This document shows, piece after piece, positions 41,541-53,430 of a stretch of 64,000 nt of DNA; position 1 is the first letter of the stretch, and every line of letters begins with the position of its first letter. Under the pieces are notes generated by a model. That model saw nothing but the letters and a program-made list of their open reading frames with translations, had not been told where the DNA came from and did no database searches. The translations under genes were made by a program, and so were the position numbers. The DNA is from Panorpa germanica (taxonomy: Eukaryota > Arthropoda > Insecta > Mecoptera > Panorpidae): the NCBI GenBank assembly GCA_963678705.1, contig OY783207.1:620001-684000 (forward strand). The letters are read 5' to 3'.

Positions 41541-41829
41541 TAATAGGGGATTTTATTGTGTCGTATTCTGAGGTATTTGTATGTATGTATGTATTTAAAT
41601 ACTTTAGAATAGTATTTGTGCACATCTCTGCTCTTGATGCCATCATTACCAATTGCCTTGCGACCAAGAAATACAGTCGCTCAAAACGTGCTCAAAACCA
41701 ATTTCAAATCAATTTAGTTTCGTTCGTGTCGTGTGTGTTCTCTTACTAGCAACACATTTGCATTCTCATTCGGTTCGGGCAGATTCGGAGCTCGCGTTTG
41801 CAATCAGTCGCCTTGTGTGCGGACAGCCT
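41541..41829 (-). mobile_element. Harbinger-like MITE family F, truncated copy
   Basis: It matches one half of the complete copy at 60941-61433: the hAT-like relic (TATTTGTGCACATCTCTG) followed by a terminus containing CGGTTCGGGCAGATTCGG and ending in a decayed GTGTGCGGACAGCC. The other terminal half is missing. Confidence 0.7.
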
Positions 41830-43112
41830 TACAGTTATTTAAAAACGAAATAATTACCCAGTAATATGTTGTAGGTGTAATTAAGACAGTGAGGATGAAA
41901 TAATAAAAAGAAGAACACTGGAAAAAAGATAAAGAAAATGGCGGTAAGTGGAGTGGTCCAATCAGCACACAGTAATGTTCTTAGAAAGTATAGTTAGCTC
42001 TATTTGGCATTATGAATACGCTCAGTGCATCGCTGTATTTGCAATACGGACCTGATTATGACATCATGCAAGGGAACAGAGGTGCTTATTCTGAGAATGC
42101 TGATGCAGTCAAAGGGGACTTAGCGTTTTGGCTTTGACGACACAACACCACGATTCGTCACTAGACTTTCGATACATACAGATCGATTACGAGACCTGAC
42201 ATTATACATATTCGATTGGAATTGATTGTTATATAATTATTGACATTTAATTGAGAGAACCCCAACAGTATGCATGTGACACTTTCAACAAAGCGTGTCA
42301 TACGCAAATTTACCCCCTCCTTTGTTGCATTGCCTTTGTTTATTCAGTATTTGCAAATAGTATTGACTCAATATTCTTGCAACAAACACAAACCTAAACT
42401 GTGCCTAAACTTAATTAATATTTGTCCAGTAATTAAATTTAATTGAAATATTAATAAGAGGAATGAGAAAATGTGTGAGAGAATATTATTCAAAGTATCA
42501 AAATGTTAAAATCTATAAAAAAAAAATTAAACATACATAATTATTATAAATCATCAATAACATAATAATTAAAATATCAACAAATTACAGAGTTATAAAT
42601 AAAAATGCATTAAAGTTTGGGCCTTAGTGCTAGCATATAATCGTAAACCAATATATTAAAAAAAATATTTAAATATTTCCACATAAAATATTGGGCCTAT
42701 ATTATTTTAAAATATAGTTAAAACTGTCAGAGAGAAAGAGATGAATATATTAAAATAATAGTCTATCCTTCTTTTACATAAGGTTGTTTAAAAATACAAT
42801 TTTAATTACATTTGCGATAAAATAAGAATGATGGCAGTCATCAATCATGACTTCTATAGACTGACTGTGTTAGTATGTGTACATGATTATAGTATGTTCA
42901 CAACGAGAAGTGATTTATGTGGTGGTTTAAGTCTGTTTTGTAATGTAATATGTATAGTCTGTTCATTTGATTTAAAACAGGTTTTTTTGGAAGAATTTTA
43001 ATATTGGAAAACATTTGTCACGTTACATTTTACAGGAATAATAATTTAAAATATCTGAGCTGAATATTCTTAGAAGAAAATTTACATTTTCATCAAAGGA
43101 ACACCTGAATCA
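41830..43112. other. intergenic or intronic sequence
   Basis: On the plus strand ATGGCG|GTAAGTGG at about 41938-41951 looks like a start codon next to a donor, with a purine-rich leader. I found no matching downstream exon. The remainder is AT-rich. Confidence 0.35.
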
Positions 43113-43597
43113 CGTTTAAAAGCGTTTTCTCACACTTAGCTTTTTCAAAGTCGGTGTACTCTCTAGCTTAAAATGTACAGCAGCGATCCTTTTGAAATTT
43201 TGCACACTCTTTCTTAACATAAATGGCGAAGAGACGTTTTTTTAATTTTAACGTATTTTAAAATAACAAAGTTTCTGATTTTTTTCATGAAAAATCGGTA
43301 TTTTGACTTCTAAGTGCTATAAATAATTGAAAACTCAATATAAAAAAAACAACTTGACAAGGTTACCTGCAGAAACTTATCAACTAATGAAATCATTTTG
43401 GTTTTAGTTATGACTGGCACCGCAATGTTACTTTTTTTGTGACGTTTGCGGAGATTCGTTGTCAATGCCTCATTTCTTAATATTTATTTATGAAAATTTC
43501 ACAAAGTATTCTTTAAATGTTATTTTATCATGTAGTAATTATAGAAATAATTATATATTAACTGTGTCGTCAAAAAACTTTATCGAAAATATGCTAT
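43113..43597 (+). repeat. interspersed repeat, family C, copy 2
   Basis: It lacks the first 190 bp or so of the unit; the core GCGGAGATTCG... ATGCCTCATTTCTTAATATT is kept. Confidence 0.65.
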
Positions 43598-44019
43598 AAA
43601 ATATTGTTTAATGTATATTTAGAAATAAATTCCTATGTTAAGTCATGAAATAACGTATTCTTAATGTACAACAAACTACTTTCTACTACACCTAGAATCT
43701 AGAAACAAATAGATGAAAATTGTAAAATAGTACCTTTCGTGTTCTTTAAACATTAAACAAAATTAGAATGGTATACATCTACACCCAGTGTAAAATACTG
43801 TACCTACGACGTACGTTAAACGTTAATCTTATCTCTTTAAAGATATATTGAGAAATATATTGCCTAATAACTAAACTTGTTCTATCTAAATTTATATACA
43901 ACGAACTCATTTATTTCTAAGCAACGTTAAATTTATATAATCGATATCTGAAAGGAGAAATAAATTGTACGACGAGCTTGCTAGAAGAATAGACTGAAGT
44001 TACTTTGCTGAAGATACAG

Positions 44020-44025
44020 TTTATT
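44020..44025 (-). terminator. polyadenylation signal of dsRNA-binding gene
   Basis: AATAAA on the minus strand, about 80 nt after the stop codon of the dsRNA-binding gene. A second AATAAA lies at 43910-43915. Confidence 0.5.
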
Positions 44026-44103
44026 GGTTAAGTATATACTTATGAGTAATCAATCAATACAATAATTTAGCTAGTAGTATATATATGATGCTAGTACTTA
44101 AGC

Positions 44104-45117
44104 TTATGTTAATAAAGGTTCCACTTTCGGTGCTACTAAAACATTTGGCACACTTTCTTCGTACTTCACTCCAAGATCTGAGCAGGCTTGCATCGCGGCG
44201 TTACGTCTGGCCTCCTTCTTGCTTCGGCCAACCCCATAATACTGTTTGTTATCAACAGTTAACGCGATTTGAAAAGATATTTTTCCTGGAGATGCTTCCA
44301 CAACCCCCAAAGTATCAAACTCACACCCCGGTTTTATTTGATAGAGCAGCATGATGGGATGCAAAGCAGCAGCATTCGGAGGCAGTTCCTTCCTCGGTTT
44401 TAGCGCAGTTACTTTCCTTCCAACTTTCACTTTACAAATCTCATCGGAGTTTTCACTACCGCTGTTATTTCTTGAAGAAATCGACGGAATTTCGTACCCT
44501 TCTGCTTGCCATTCCATAAATAACTTGTGCAGAGCGAAGGATGCTAAATGAAGTATCGGAAGAACGTCTTCTTCCTCCTTCTGATCCCCGTTAGACACCG
44601 ATTCATCTTCTGGTGAAGATGCCTTCATTTTCTCGATCATGATATCACGAACAGCTTTCTCTGCTGCGTCATTTTTGGCGGTCATCTTAGATCCACCTTG
44701 TCCTTGATAAGAGTTACCATTGATCACGACCTCTGCCACGTAATGCTGATTTATTGGCGTATTTGGATTCACAGATACATCAAACTCCGGAATTGCAGTG
44801 CTCTGAAGCTCGTTCAGTATCATCAGCGCATTTTTTGGAGTCAGCAACTTGCGAAAGCGTTTATTTTCGCGTTCGCGGCGGACACGATTTGACAGTTTAC
44901 GCACTTTACCTGTGCTATTAATCCAAGAGAATTTCTTTCCTTGTCCGCTGTCGCTGTCAGTGTCAATCACTAAGTCACCCGAATCTTCCTGTACAGGAAT
45001 TGACGGCAGTTGGACAGTGCTAGGGGTAACATTTGGTTCATTCGATGTCTCACTAGCGAATACCTGTTCTGTTGGTGCCTTCATGTCTTCAGCGTTATAG
45101 CTTGCAACAAGAGACAT
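44104..45117 (-). CDS. two-dsRBD RNA-binding protein (DIP1/ADAR-like)
   Basis: An uninterrupted 337-codon frame from ATG at 45117 to TAA at 44104-44106. It has two double-stranded-RNA-binding domains. The first is about residues 93-163 (TPKNALMILNEL ... YVAEVVINGNSYQGQGGSK, then KMTAKNDAAEKA). The second is about 252-317 (HPIMLLYQIKPGCEFDTLG ... YYGVGRSKKEARRNAAMQ). Both keep the C-terminal lysine patch that contacts the RNA backbone. A basic stretch at 71-91 (KVRKLSNRVRRERENKRFRK) precedes the first domain and may be a nuclear localisation signal. The first 60 residues are acidic and look disordered. There is no adenosine deaminase or other catalytic domain. The arrangement resembles insect DIP1, although the match is by eye. 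The coding region has no intron, so it is a single-exon gene or a gene with only leader introns. It lies on the same strand as TOX. The codons are much less AT-rich than the surroundings and the frame is intact, which argues for a functional gene. Confidence 0.88.
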   Translation of the reverse strand: MSLVASYNAEDMKAPTEQVFASETSNEPNVTPSTVQLPSIPVQEDSGDLVIDTDSDSGQGKKFSWINSTGKVRKLSNRVRRERENKRFRKLLTPKNALMILNELQSTAIPEFDVSVNPNTPINQHYVAEVVINGNSYQGQGGSKMTAKNDAAEKAVRDIMIEKMKASSPEDESVSNGDQKEEEDVLPILHLASFALHKLFMEWQAEGYEIPSISSRNNSGSENSDEICKVKVGRKVTALKPRKELPPNAAALHPIMLLYQIKPGCEFDTLGVVEASPGKISFQIALTVDNKQYYGVGRSKKEARRNAAMQACSDLGVKYEESVPNVLVAPKVEPLLT

Positions 45118-45881
45118 GCAATGTAGCCACTTCGAATAACAAATAGGAAGAAAATTATTTGAACGAACTTTCTTATTAGATCACTGGTTTAGTTATATCA
45201 GATTTATTCTAATAATACTTTACATTTTGTTTTCTCAAATGTTGCTAGATTGCTAGATATGTTAATTTATTATAGATGCAGGAACGATATTCATTTATAA
45301 TTAGGCAGAGACATTGTATTTGCAACCGTGTTCTTTTTATCGGGATCAAAATAAATAGAAGGTTGTTTTTCACGGTGACTTAACTGAGGTGATAAGATGC
45401 ATGTATTATTCTTTGGAAACCTACTTTTAGACAGACGTGTCTGTCTTCAGAAAGGCTTCAACTTTCGTATAAATCTATATATTGATCGCAACCAACATAT
45501 AATTCAGTTTGTATTTTTGTTTTGTTTATTTGTTCTACATTCCATTAATGATAATCACATAATCAATACGTGGAGTTGTACATCATTACCTAACATCATT
45601 AGTTATCACCCCTCGATGATGAGGAACTTCAAACTCCCAACTTGTCACCATTGATGACTGAAGTCATTAGTTCATTTACACTATGTGATTCATTTTATTT
45701 CCTTTTGTACTGCATGAATGGGTGGATTCATATGAATTATAATTGTGTATTTTCAAAATAACAACTTCATTTTTACATTCATTAATATACCAATTTGTTG
45801 TGAATTACATTCTGAGTCTTTGATATGTCAACAACGTACACCTGGTTACTTATTACTGGCTTGTTTGTTTTTGTGTAACAG
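45118..45881. other. upstream of dsRNA-binding gene
   Basis: The promoter and leader of the dsRNA-binding gene should lie here, but I see no convincing TATA box or splice pair. The frame stays open a further 14 codons upstream of the ATG before a TAA. Confidence 0.4.
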
Positions 45882-46140
45882 AATAAAAACTTGTTATTCT
45901 TTGACTTGACTTGATTATTTCGACTACCAACAGCTACAAAACATTGCCACAGCACTGATCTACTCAACAAATAACTGACGTATAAAATGCATTTCTCGTC
46001 ATACATATATGGCCGACCATTTCTAGCGCTAAAACTACAATTCAAATTTTTAATTGCTATATCTCCGTTTATATTTACATATTTAATAAAATAAACACGT
46101 CAATACACATTTATTAACATTAATTTCAATCAACAATTGA
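45882..46140 (+). mobile_element. MITE family A, copy 7 (right part only)
   Basis: About 260 bp of the right portion. It stops at CAACAATTGA, short of the terminal repeat. Confidence 0.8.
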
Positions 46141-46969
46141 ACGAGTTGCGGTACGAAATTGAGTTACAAGTATTGGGCAACTGTAGGTCGATTAATCCCG
46201 GGCAGATCCCGACTGTCGCTCGTTCTTTGTAAGGAAAATTATTTCTACAAATTTCATAAAATGGTAAAGGTTATACTCTTGTTTGTTTTATAAAAATTGA
46301 AATCATTTGTTTGTTTAATTTATGAAGGTTCTAGGCGTAGGTTTTTATGATGATTTCAAATCTGCTATTTGTTTTTATATAAGTGTCAAGGTGTCCGAGA
46401 TATCAGCACGTAAAGGCGTACATAGTGCACGAATTTTAAAATGTGTTACAATTTTGAAATCAGCGTAAAAAACGACGTACAAAATATGAATTATTGAAAA
46501 TATGAATATGTCAACCACTTTATGCAAGGTTACGTTTCTGTCCGTTGTAACGGGGCGGAAAGCTACGAATCAGTTATAATTATATTCCTGATAATAAAAA
46601 AAAATTAATTACAAATCAGTAATGGTATAACAAAAATGAAAAGCTGATAAAAATGAACGAACATTTTAATTACTTTGAAAATAAAATAAAATAAAAAACA
46701 AATTTAATTTAAAATGATATTACGTTTGCATGTGGTACGTATGTAGATTTTGTGTGAAGGAGTACAGTAAAGAAGAGAGACATATTACGCAAAAATAAAT
46801 CTAAATTCCGAACCGTATATAATTTAAGAATGCACGAGTTTTAGTACTTTTAAATATAATTTATAGATAGCAGGGCATGCGCTTGGAATAATAACATCAT
46901 AACACCCTAAAAACAACCCAACCCCTGTGCTCTTGGTGCGCTGCAACCAGAGTAACCCGTAATACTTAC
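46141..46969. other. no clear feature
   Basis: AT-rich, with less AT-rich patches near 46150-46220 and 46880-46960. Nothing recognised. Confidence 0.45.
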
Positions 46970-47018
46970 CCCCACTACTTTGAATGTTCCTACTAACAGC
47001 GTTGAAAACTTTATCCAT
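46970..47018 (-). other. possible first coding exon (MDKVFNAVSRNIQSSG)
   Basis: ATG at 47018 opens 16 codons plus one base before a strong donor GG|GTAAGTAT. I recognise no family. The phase does not fit the acceptor-like site in front of the dsRNA-binding gene. The frame also reads on past the donor for 47 codons. It may belong to a gene not otherwise seen, or to chance. Confidence 0.25.
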
Positions 47019-47142
47019 AAATTATATAAAATAAATTAATACCAAATATTCAATACCACAAATGAGCATATTATGCAAATCAGGTACAGTCATCTGGATC
47101 TTAAGACTTGCATCGGAAAAACACAAAGAAAATTTTACATTA

Positions 47143-48045
47143 TTAACCCTCCGTGTGAACACTATATTTTTAGAGTCATGGCGGATCTTTGAGGGAACAG
47201 TTGAGTTTTTCCAGTTTTCTAAGCTTTCAAAAAATCTGAAAAAATCCTGGATTATTTATTGAAGTATCTACTACATGGTCTAGAAGTTGCCAAAGTCCAA
47301 AGTTTAAAACCGTTGTTAATAAAAATTCACAAATAGTGAAAAACACGGAAAAAACGGAATATTGGTAAAAAATTCGTAACTTTATAACAAACAAATATTA
47401 AGAAAAACGGTTGTAGACTTTTTTATCTTAGACTATAAGCTTTCGAAAGAATGGAGTGTCTTTGGCGTGGGCTCCAAAAAGTTGAATTATTTGTGCACCT
47501 GAAAGTGGGGAATATTTTACGGATTCAGGCATGTCATAATAAACGGAACGGTGATTATTCGGCACAAAATAAGTTTTTATTGATGAAAATACAAAAATTA
47601 TGATATAATAAATAATATTAGTTAATAATAATTAGTGTCAAAAAGAGAATTTACGGTGCGCAACCGTTGAATTGTCATCTATCTTTAAAAAGTTATTGTA
47701 GTAAAAAGATGAAGTAATAAAAAAAAAATCTATATATATAATCTAAGAATTAATATATTAAATTACATAAAACATTTATTTTAACCATGAAGAAACTGTA
47801 AAACAACGAAAAAGCAAAAAAAAGTTCATTTACTAACATTGGAAAATAGGAATAGAGGCAAGTTTCACTGGCTCGCCTTTGCCGGTAAACTACCAGATCC
47901 GCACGCTGCTGGAACCTTAAGTCCCTACCACTACCTAGATTTTTAGGGGGCATAAGTGAAGCGCGCTCTGTACTCATGAGAGAGAAATAGGAGTTTCACA
48001 TTTCAACTGTTCCTTAAAAGACCCAGTGTACACACGCAGGGTTAA
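47143..48045 (+). mobile_element. TTAA-type MITE family E, copy 2
   Basis: TTAACCCTCCGTGTGAAC to GTACACACGCAGGGTTAA, 903 bp. It keeps the segment missing from copy 1. Non-coding. Confidence 0.82.
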
Positions 48046-48417
48046 GGTAAATTGATTATGTTTATACCTAATCACAAACTTTTTAGGCAGTGGTGTAATG
48101 TTAATTATCGTATTAAACAATCAAAGCATTAAAAGTAAATATTCTCCAAATGAAAATGTTTAAAATAAAGCTGGTTTATTTGAATGACGTACGAACAACT
48201 GATTCTGACATTTCATGTTCCAGTAAATCATAAGTATATTATTTTCATAAATATAGTGTACTATATATATCTACATCTAGGTATAAGATAGAATTCGCGA
48301 ATCCGCGAGGCTTTATTGAATTCCATCACGAAATTACAGAAGAATACGACTACTCAAGCAGTTACAAAGTTATATGGAAGAATAATATACTGTTATGTTC
48401 ATTCCAGAATAAAGGAT
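48046..48417 (+). repeat. 372-bp duplicated segment next to MITE E, copy 2
   Basis: Near-identical to 33256-33627 and in the same position and orientation relative to the E element; similarity stops at GAATAAAGGA. Confidence 0.85.
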
Positions 48418-49433
48418 TTGTCGCAAGAGAAAAACACTTATTTAAAGGTCTCTTAAAGACTATAAGATGAGATCTTGTGTCAGATTGAAATTCTCTATTG
48501 GTATTTGGTCTGAGTACATGTTTTTATTTCTGTAAAACTACTAAAATATTAATTGAAAATGGAATAAAAAATTAATTTAGAAAAATCGAAAAGCATATTA
48601 GTAGACATCTCGATCCGAACATGCGTCCTCCCTCCCTCCGCGCCGCACCTCTGGCCCGCCATAGGTTCAGGGTCATAACCCGCAAGGTCATTCCCCTTAA
48701 AAAATAAATAAAACCATTCTGTCCATAAATCTGTATAACTTTGTAATATGTATACGAGAATAATACACTTATCAGTAATACGCCGCATTTATTAGCTGAC
48801 GATGCCGGTATATGAATTGCAAAACATTTCAACAAATTTATTTGTTTAAATATTTAAACTAAATTTATAAATAAAGTACCGTACACACTACAGCTGCACT
48901 AAACTGACTGATGTGTGCTATATAGCTCAGCCTATTCCAAGATAAGTTTTATTGATACTTTAGTGAGGACTATGCTTTCTGTAAAATGTTAACAACCGAT
49001 TAAAATATTCCGAAAATATGTTGATTCAATTGCAATGTATTTATAAAAGTTACGTCATCTTGAATACAACCCTGAACGTGATTCATTCTGTTGATTCATT
49101 ACACAACTACAACCCTGACTTTTCAATTACGCTATTTCCTATTCAAAAGTTATTACAACAAAGTTTTGTTATTATTATTGCAGATACTCGTAGTAACAAT
49201 GTTAGAATCTAATGTCATTAAATTATTAAAATTTATATCATTTATGTATATGTTTATCTATAAGTTATTTTCCGGTAAACATATTTACATTACTAAATGC
49301 TTATATACCATAAAAAGTAACCATTTACATAAAAAAATATGTTGCTAAAAACCTTTCCGTTTTAAGGACCAGTAGTGTTATACCAATAAATAAATTGTTT
49401 GGCAATGGACTCATTTATAAGGGTCGATTTTGC
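48418..49433. other. no clear feature
   Basis: AT-rich, with a GC-rich patch at 48620-48665 (CCCTCCCTCCGCGCCGCACC). No gene recognised. Confidence 0.45.
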
Positions 49434-49679
49434 AATGGGCTTGTGTCCTATGTCTTAATTTCTATAAAAGTGTACTATATATTGATAAAGTGGGTTACTA
49501 GAACCTCAAATGTCCAATTATTTTTTAATAACGCTTTATATGTTAGGAGATATTAACAATTAAAAAAGTCATTTTGTCTCTTTAATTATTAAAGGGATTA
49601 TTAAAAGAGGTTCTAGTAAACAACTTTATCAATATATAGTACAGTTTTATAGAAATTAAGACATAGGTCACAAGCCCAT
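49434..49679. mobile_element. MITE family A, copy 8: palindromic derivative
   Basis: Both ends are left ends of family A. The first 165 bp or so follow the normal left half; the last 75 bp are an inverted copy of the left terminus (CCTATGTCTTAATTTCTATA in opposite directions). The normal right end is absent. Confidence 0.85.
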
Positions 49680-50847
49680 GTTGATAAAATTTTTTTTTTT
49701 AAATATATTGATTTTAATTTTGTTGGATAGAGGGTTTAAGCCTGTAGTAGTAGGTGCGTCTAGCAGTGAGAAAACAAGAGGTGGTACTTTTTGTTACGTC
49801 ACGGAGTTTTCGACAAGCAATGCTAGGATATTTAAAACAAAAAACAACACAAACTTGCTGTGGAAATGTGTAATTAGTTTTAAATTAAATAAATAAACAA
49901 TTGAATTAACGAAACTTTCAAAACAGTTTAAATTAATTACTATTGTAGAAACTATTAAGATAAACTGGAAATAACTGAAAACTTTTGTTTAGATTGAATA
50001 ATAAATCACGCAAACTCCAGTTTCAGCTCCAGCAGCAGAAAACTTGTGGCACTGCATCTGCGTGCGCCCCGTTGCAGAATGGTGGTCCACCATGTTCATT
50101 AAAATTACTTGCACAATTCCTTGTTAAATAAATATATTATTTCTCAAGATCATAATCATAAAGATTTTAGTATAACAAATAAAAACTGTGCGCACCACTG
50201 CATTGTGTAACTAGATACAATCTAACTAATTACATTTAATAAAACAGGAACAGGAAATGTCTTTTAAAAAGTTAATTATTAGCGAATAATATTATTAAAA
50301 TTTATTAGCAAAATCCGGTTTGAATAATTTGATAATTGTATAATCAGCAAATGGTTCAAAGGTTAACTAAATTCTATTAAATATTTTCGAAAGTGTGTCA
50401 GCTAATTAGACGCCAATAAAACAATAATAATTTAAATTTATTAATTAAGTGGAATTCCAGGCATTTAAATCTGAGGTTTCATTTGGAATTTGACGAATGC
50501 TGAGCTAGTAAATAGAAATCATGAGTGTAGATTTTCTTTATTATACGTAGATTTAAATATATATAATTTTATACAGAAGTGTCAAATGAAGGAAAATTTT
50601 AATTACATTCTATGTAGTGAAAATTTATTGCAGATTCCATTCTATGCAGTGTCATTTCTGTATTGTGCTGTCCTTTTTATCTACATCCCCTTTTAGGCCT
50701 TGCTACTCTTCGGGGATGCTGATGTAACTGTTTCGAGACTTGGACACTGGGGACATGGAGAGTTCAGCATGGGACATTGGACACAAATTTGGAGATTCGG
50801 CACATGCTTATCGGTTTAAAGACGTCACAATATACATATTCGATTAA
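49680..50847. other. no clear feature
   Basis: AT-rich; a GC-richer patch lies at 50700-50820. Nothing supported. Confidence 0.45.
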
Positions 50848-51735
50848 AATGGGCTTGTGTCCTCATTTTTTAAGTGTCGATTTTTCAATTGTTGATTGAA
50901 ATTGATGTTAATGAATGTGTATTGGCGTGTCTATTTTATTAAATATCTAAATGTTGACGGAGATATAGCAATTAAAAATTTTAATTGTAGTTTCCCAGTA
51001 AACAATTTGATGAAGTGCCCTATTTAGTGACGTTTCTATCACTATTTCACTTCAATTATAGTTCGCATCAACTTTATCTTCATTTGTATTCCGACAGGTG
51101 GAGTAATTTCGCCATCTGTAGCCGATAAAGTAGACATTTTATATGAAAAAATGTGAGAAACTGAACTATAAATGAACTCTTTTATGACAAAAAAATCATG
51201 ACGCATCTTCAATATGATGTCAAAGTGACTCCAAAATGTTTACTGGGTTTAGCGCTAGAAATGGTCGGCCTAGAAATTTGTATGACGTGAAATGCATTTT
51301 AACGTCAGTTATTTGTTGATTAGGTCAGTGTTGTGGTAATGTTTTGTAGCTGTTGGTAGTCGAAGTAATCAAGTCAAGTCAAAGAATAATAAGTTTTTAT
51401 TTTATTTAGCCCTGTTACGGCAGACATAATATTGTAATTTGATTGTTCCTTGAAATAGCTGTAAATAATATTTGATATTTTGATATATAGATACATATAG
51501 CAGAGATTTATGAGCTGTAAGGTTGGTAGTGGTTGTGATGTCACATGCATTTAGAATGTGTACAACGTTGAATTCTTTTAATAATTAAAGAGACAAAATG
51601 ACTTTTTTAATATCAATATCTCCTAACATATAAGGAGTTATTAAAAAGTAAATGAACATTTGTGGTTCTAGTAACCCACTTTATCAATATATGGTACACT
51701 TTTATAGAAATTAAGACATAGGACACAATCCCATT
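50848..51735 (-). mobile_element. MITE family A, copy 9 (with nested MITE B)
   Basis: A complete copy in reverse orientation, split by MITE B at 50994-51247 between GTAGTTT and TTTAGCGC. Its right end has TCCCATT in place of GCCCATT. Confidence 0.88.
50994..51247. mobile_element. MITE family B, copy 1 (nested)
   Basis: 254 bp with inverted ends CCCAGTAAACA. It interrupts MITE A copy 9, so it is the younger insertion. The flanking T runs suggest a 2-3 bp duplication, but the exact length cannot be read. Confidence 0.85.
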
Positions 51736-52767
51736 GATTATTAATAAATCAAACTTACATTATTTTTACTTTTAATTCACTTTCGGGGTGCTTAGCGCGC
51801 CCACTATTTAATCTGTCTTAATTTTAGTAGACAGGATGAACTCTTCTTAATTAATTTGGAAATTCAATAATAAATTCCCGATAAAACAGTCCTAGTTCAT
51901 TTATTTATGTTTCGACTCCTAATGTGATGTGATGTTTAGTATAAAAAATAAAACAGACGATAGAGACCATTTTGAAAATAATAAAAATTTAAAATTACCA
52001 TATTAATGTAAAAACGACACAAAAGAAACATACGAAAAAACAATGGCTGACAGCGAGCCATTGTCTGAGCCTTGCAATAAAATACTGCGTGGAGAAGAGC
52101 CGCACCGCGAACTTTTCAGCTCATACAAAACTGAATATATTTGAATTTTGAATGAAACATTCTCTAAATACAGAAATAATACATAAATATCATTTGATTA
52201 AAGTAGGGAAAATTACTTTTAATGCCATAAATAAACCAAGTTTTTTTATTTATTTTATTTTATCTACAATTTCGTTTTGTGTTTTGTCTCAAGTGAAAAA
52301 GTTCTGCAACATTTTTGCAAGCATTGAACGATATTTTAAACCGTATACATTATTTATGAAATTTGTGTCGTAAATTATTAAAAAACTTTTATTTTATTTT
52401 TTATTAGTACTTTTTTATATTAATGAAAATTTATGTTTATCCTGAATAAAAGCTACACTGTTAAAACAATATTAATAGGAAAAAATAATTGTTTTATTTT
52501 TAAATACCGTGTTCGGAACAAACTGGGTGGTCCAATGTTGACAAAAAAAAAAATCGAACACAAACAACGTGCGTGATTTTAACAATAATAGCGCACAAAT
52601 TAAATGCAGCAGTGGACTAAATTTAATTTAAAGAACAATAGCTGAGTTAAGAAAACAAAATAAATAAAAGATTGCACACTTTGAACTTTAATATTATTCA
52701 TACAGTCTCGGATTAAGATATTAAGAGGTATACATGATCTTCGAATACTACGAGAAAAGGTTCCAAC
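51736..52767. other. no clear feature
   Basis: AT-rich; a small hairpin CAATGGCT/AGCCATTG lies at about 52042-52063. Nothing else supported. Confidence 0.45.
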
Positions 52768-53430
52768 TTTTTTTTATTTATTTATAATAATGTGAAACAT
52801 ATTAATTTTATTGTGTGAAAATTTGAAGTCGATTGAAGTAAAACTGACGGAGAATATAGAGATTTAAGTCTTCACTTCTCTGGTCTGGTTCTTCTTACTT
52901 TGAAACTTTTCAACGCGTTTTTTTTACACATAGTTTTTTCAGAGTCGGTGCCCTCTCTAGCTCAAAATCTACTGGAACGATTCTTTTGAAAATTTGCACA
53001 CTCTTTCTTTAAATAAATGCTGAGATAACGCTGCCGAGTTTCTTTTGATTTTAACGTATTTTAAAATAACAAAGTTTCTCATTTTTTCATGAAAAATCGG
53101 CATTTTGAATCTTAAGTGCTGTAAAAAATTGAAAAATCAATAAAAAGAAAAAAAAAATGGACAGTGTTACCTGCAGAAACTTATCAATTAATGAAATCAT
53201 TTTGGTTTTCCGATTTCAGCAATGTTACTTTTTTTGTGACGTCTGCAGAGATTCACTGTCAATGCCTCATTTCTTGATATTTATTTATGAAAATTTCACA
53301 AAGTATTCTTTAAATGTCATTTTATCATGTAGTAATTATAGAAATAATTATATATTATCTATGTGTTCAAAAAACATTATCGAAAATATGCATTTTTTTA
53401 TCGTTTTGACCTTACCAAACCCCCCCCCCC
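52768..53430 (+). repeat. interspersed repeat, family C, copy 3
   Basis: Collinear with copy 1. It ends at a run of about 14-15 C near 53419. Confidence 0.65.

Noticed and set aside
51900-52373. Plus-strand 73-codon frame at 52152
   Set aside because: AT-driven codons, no homology motif, no splice or promoter context.
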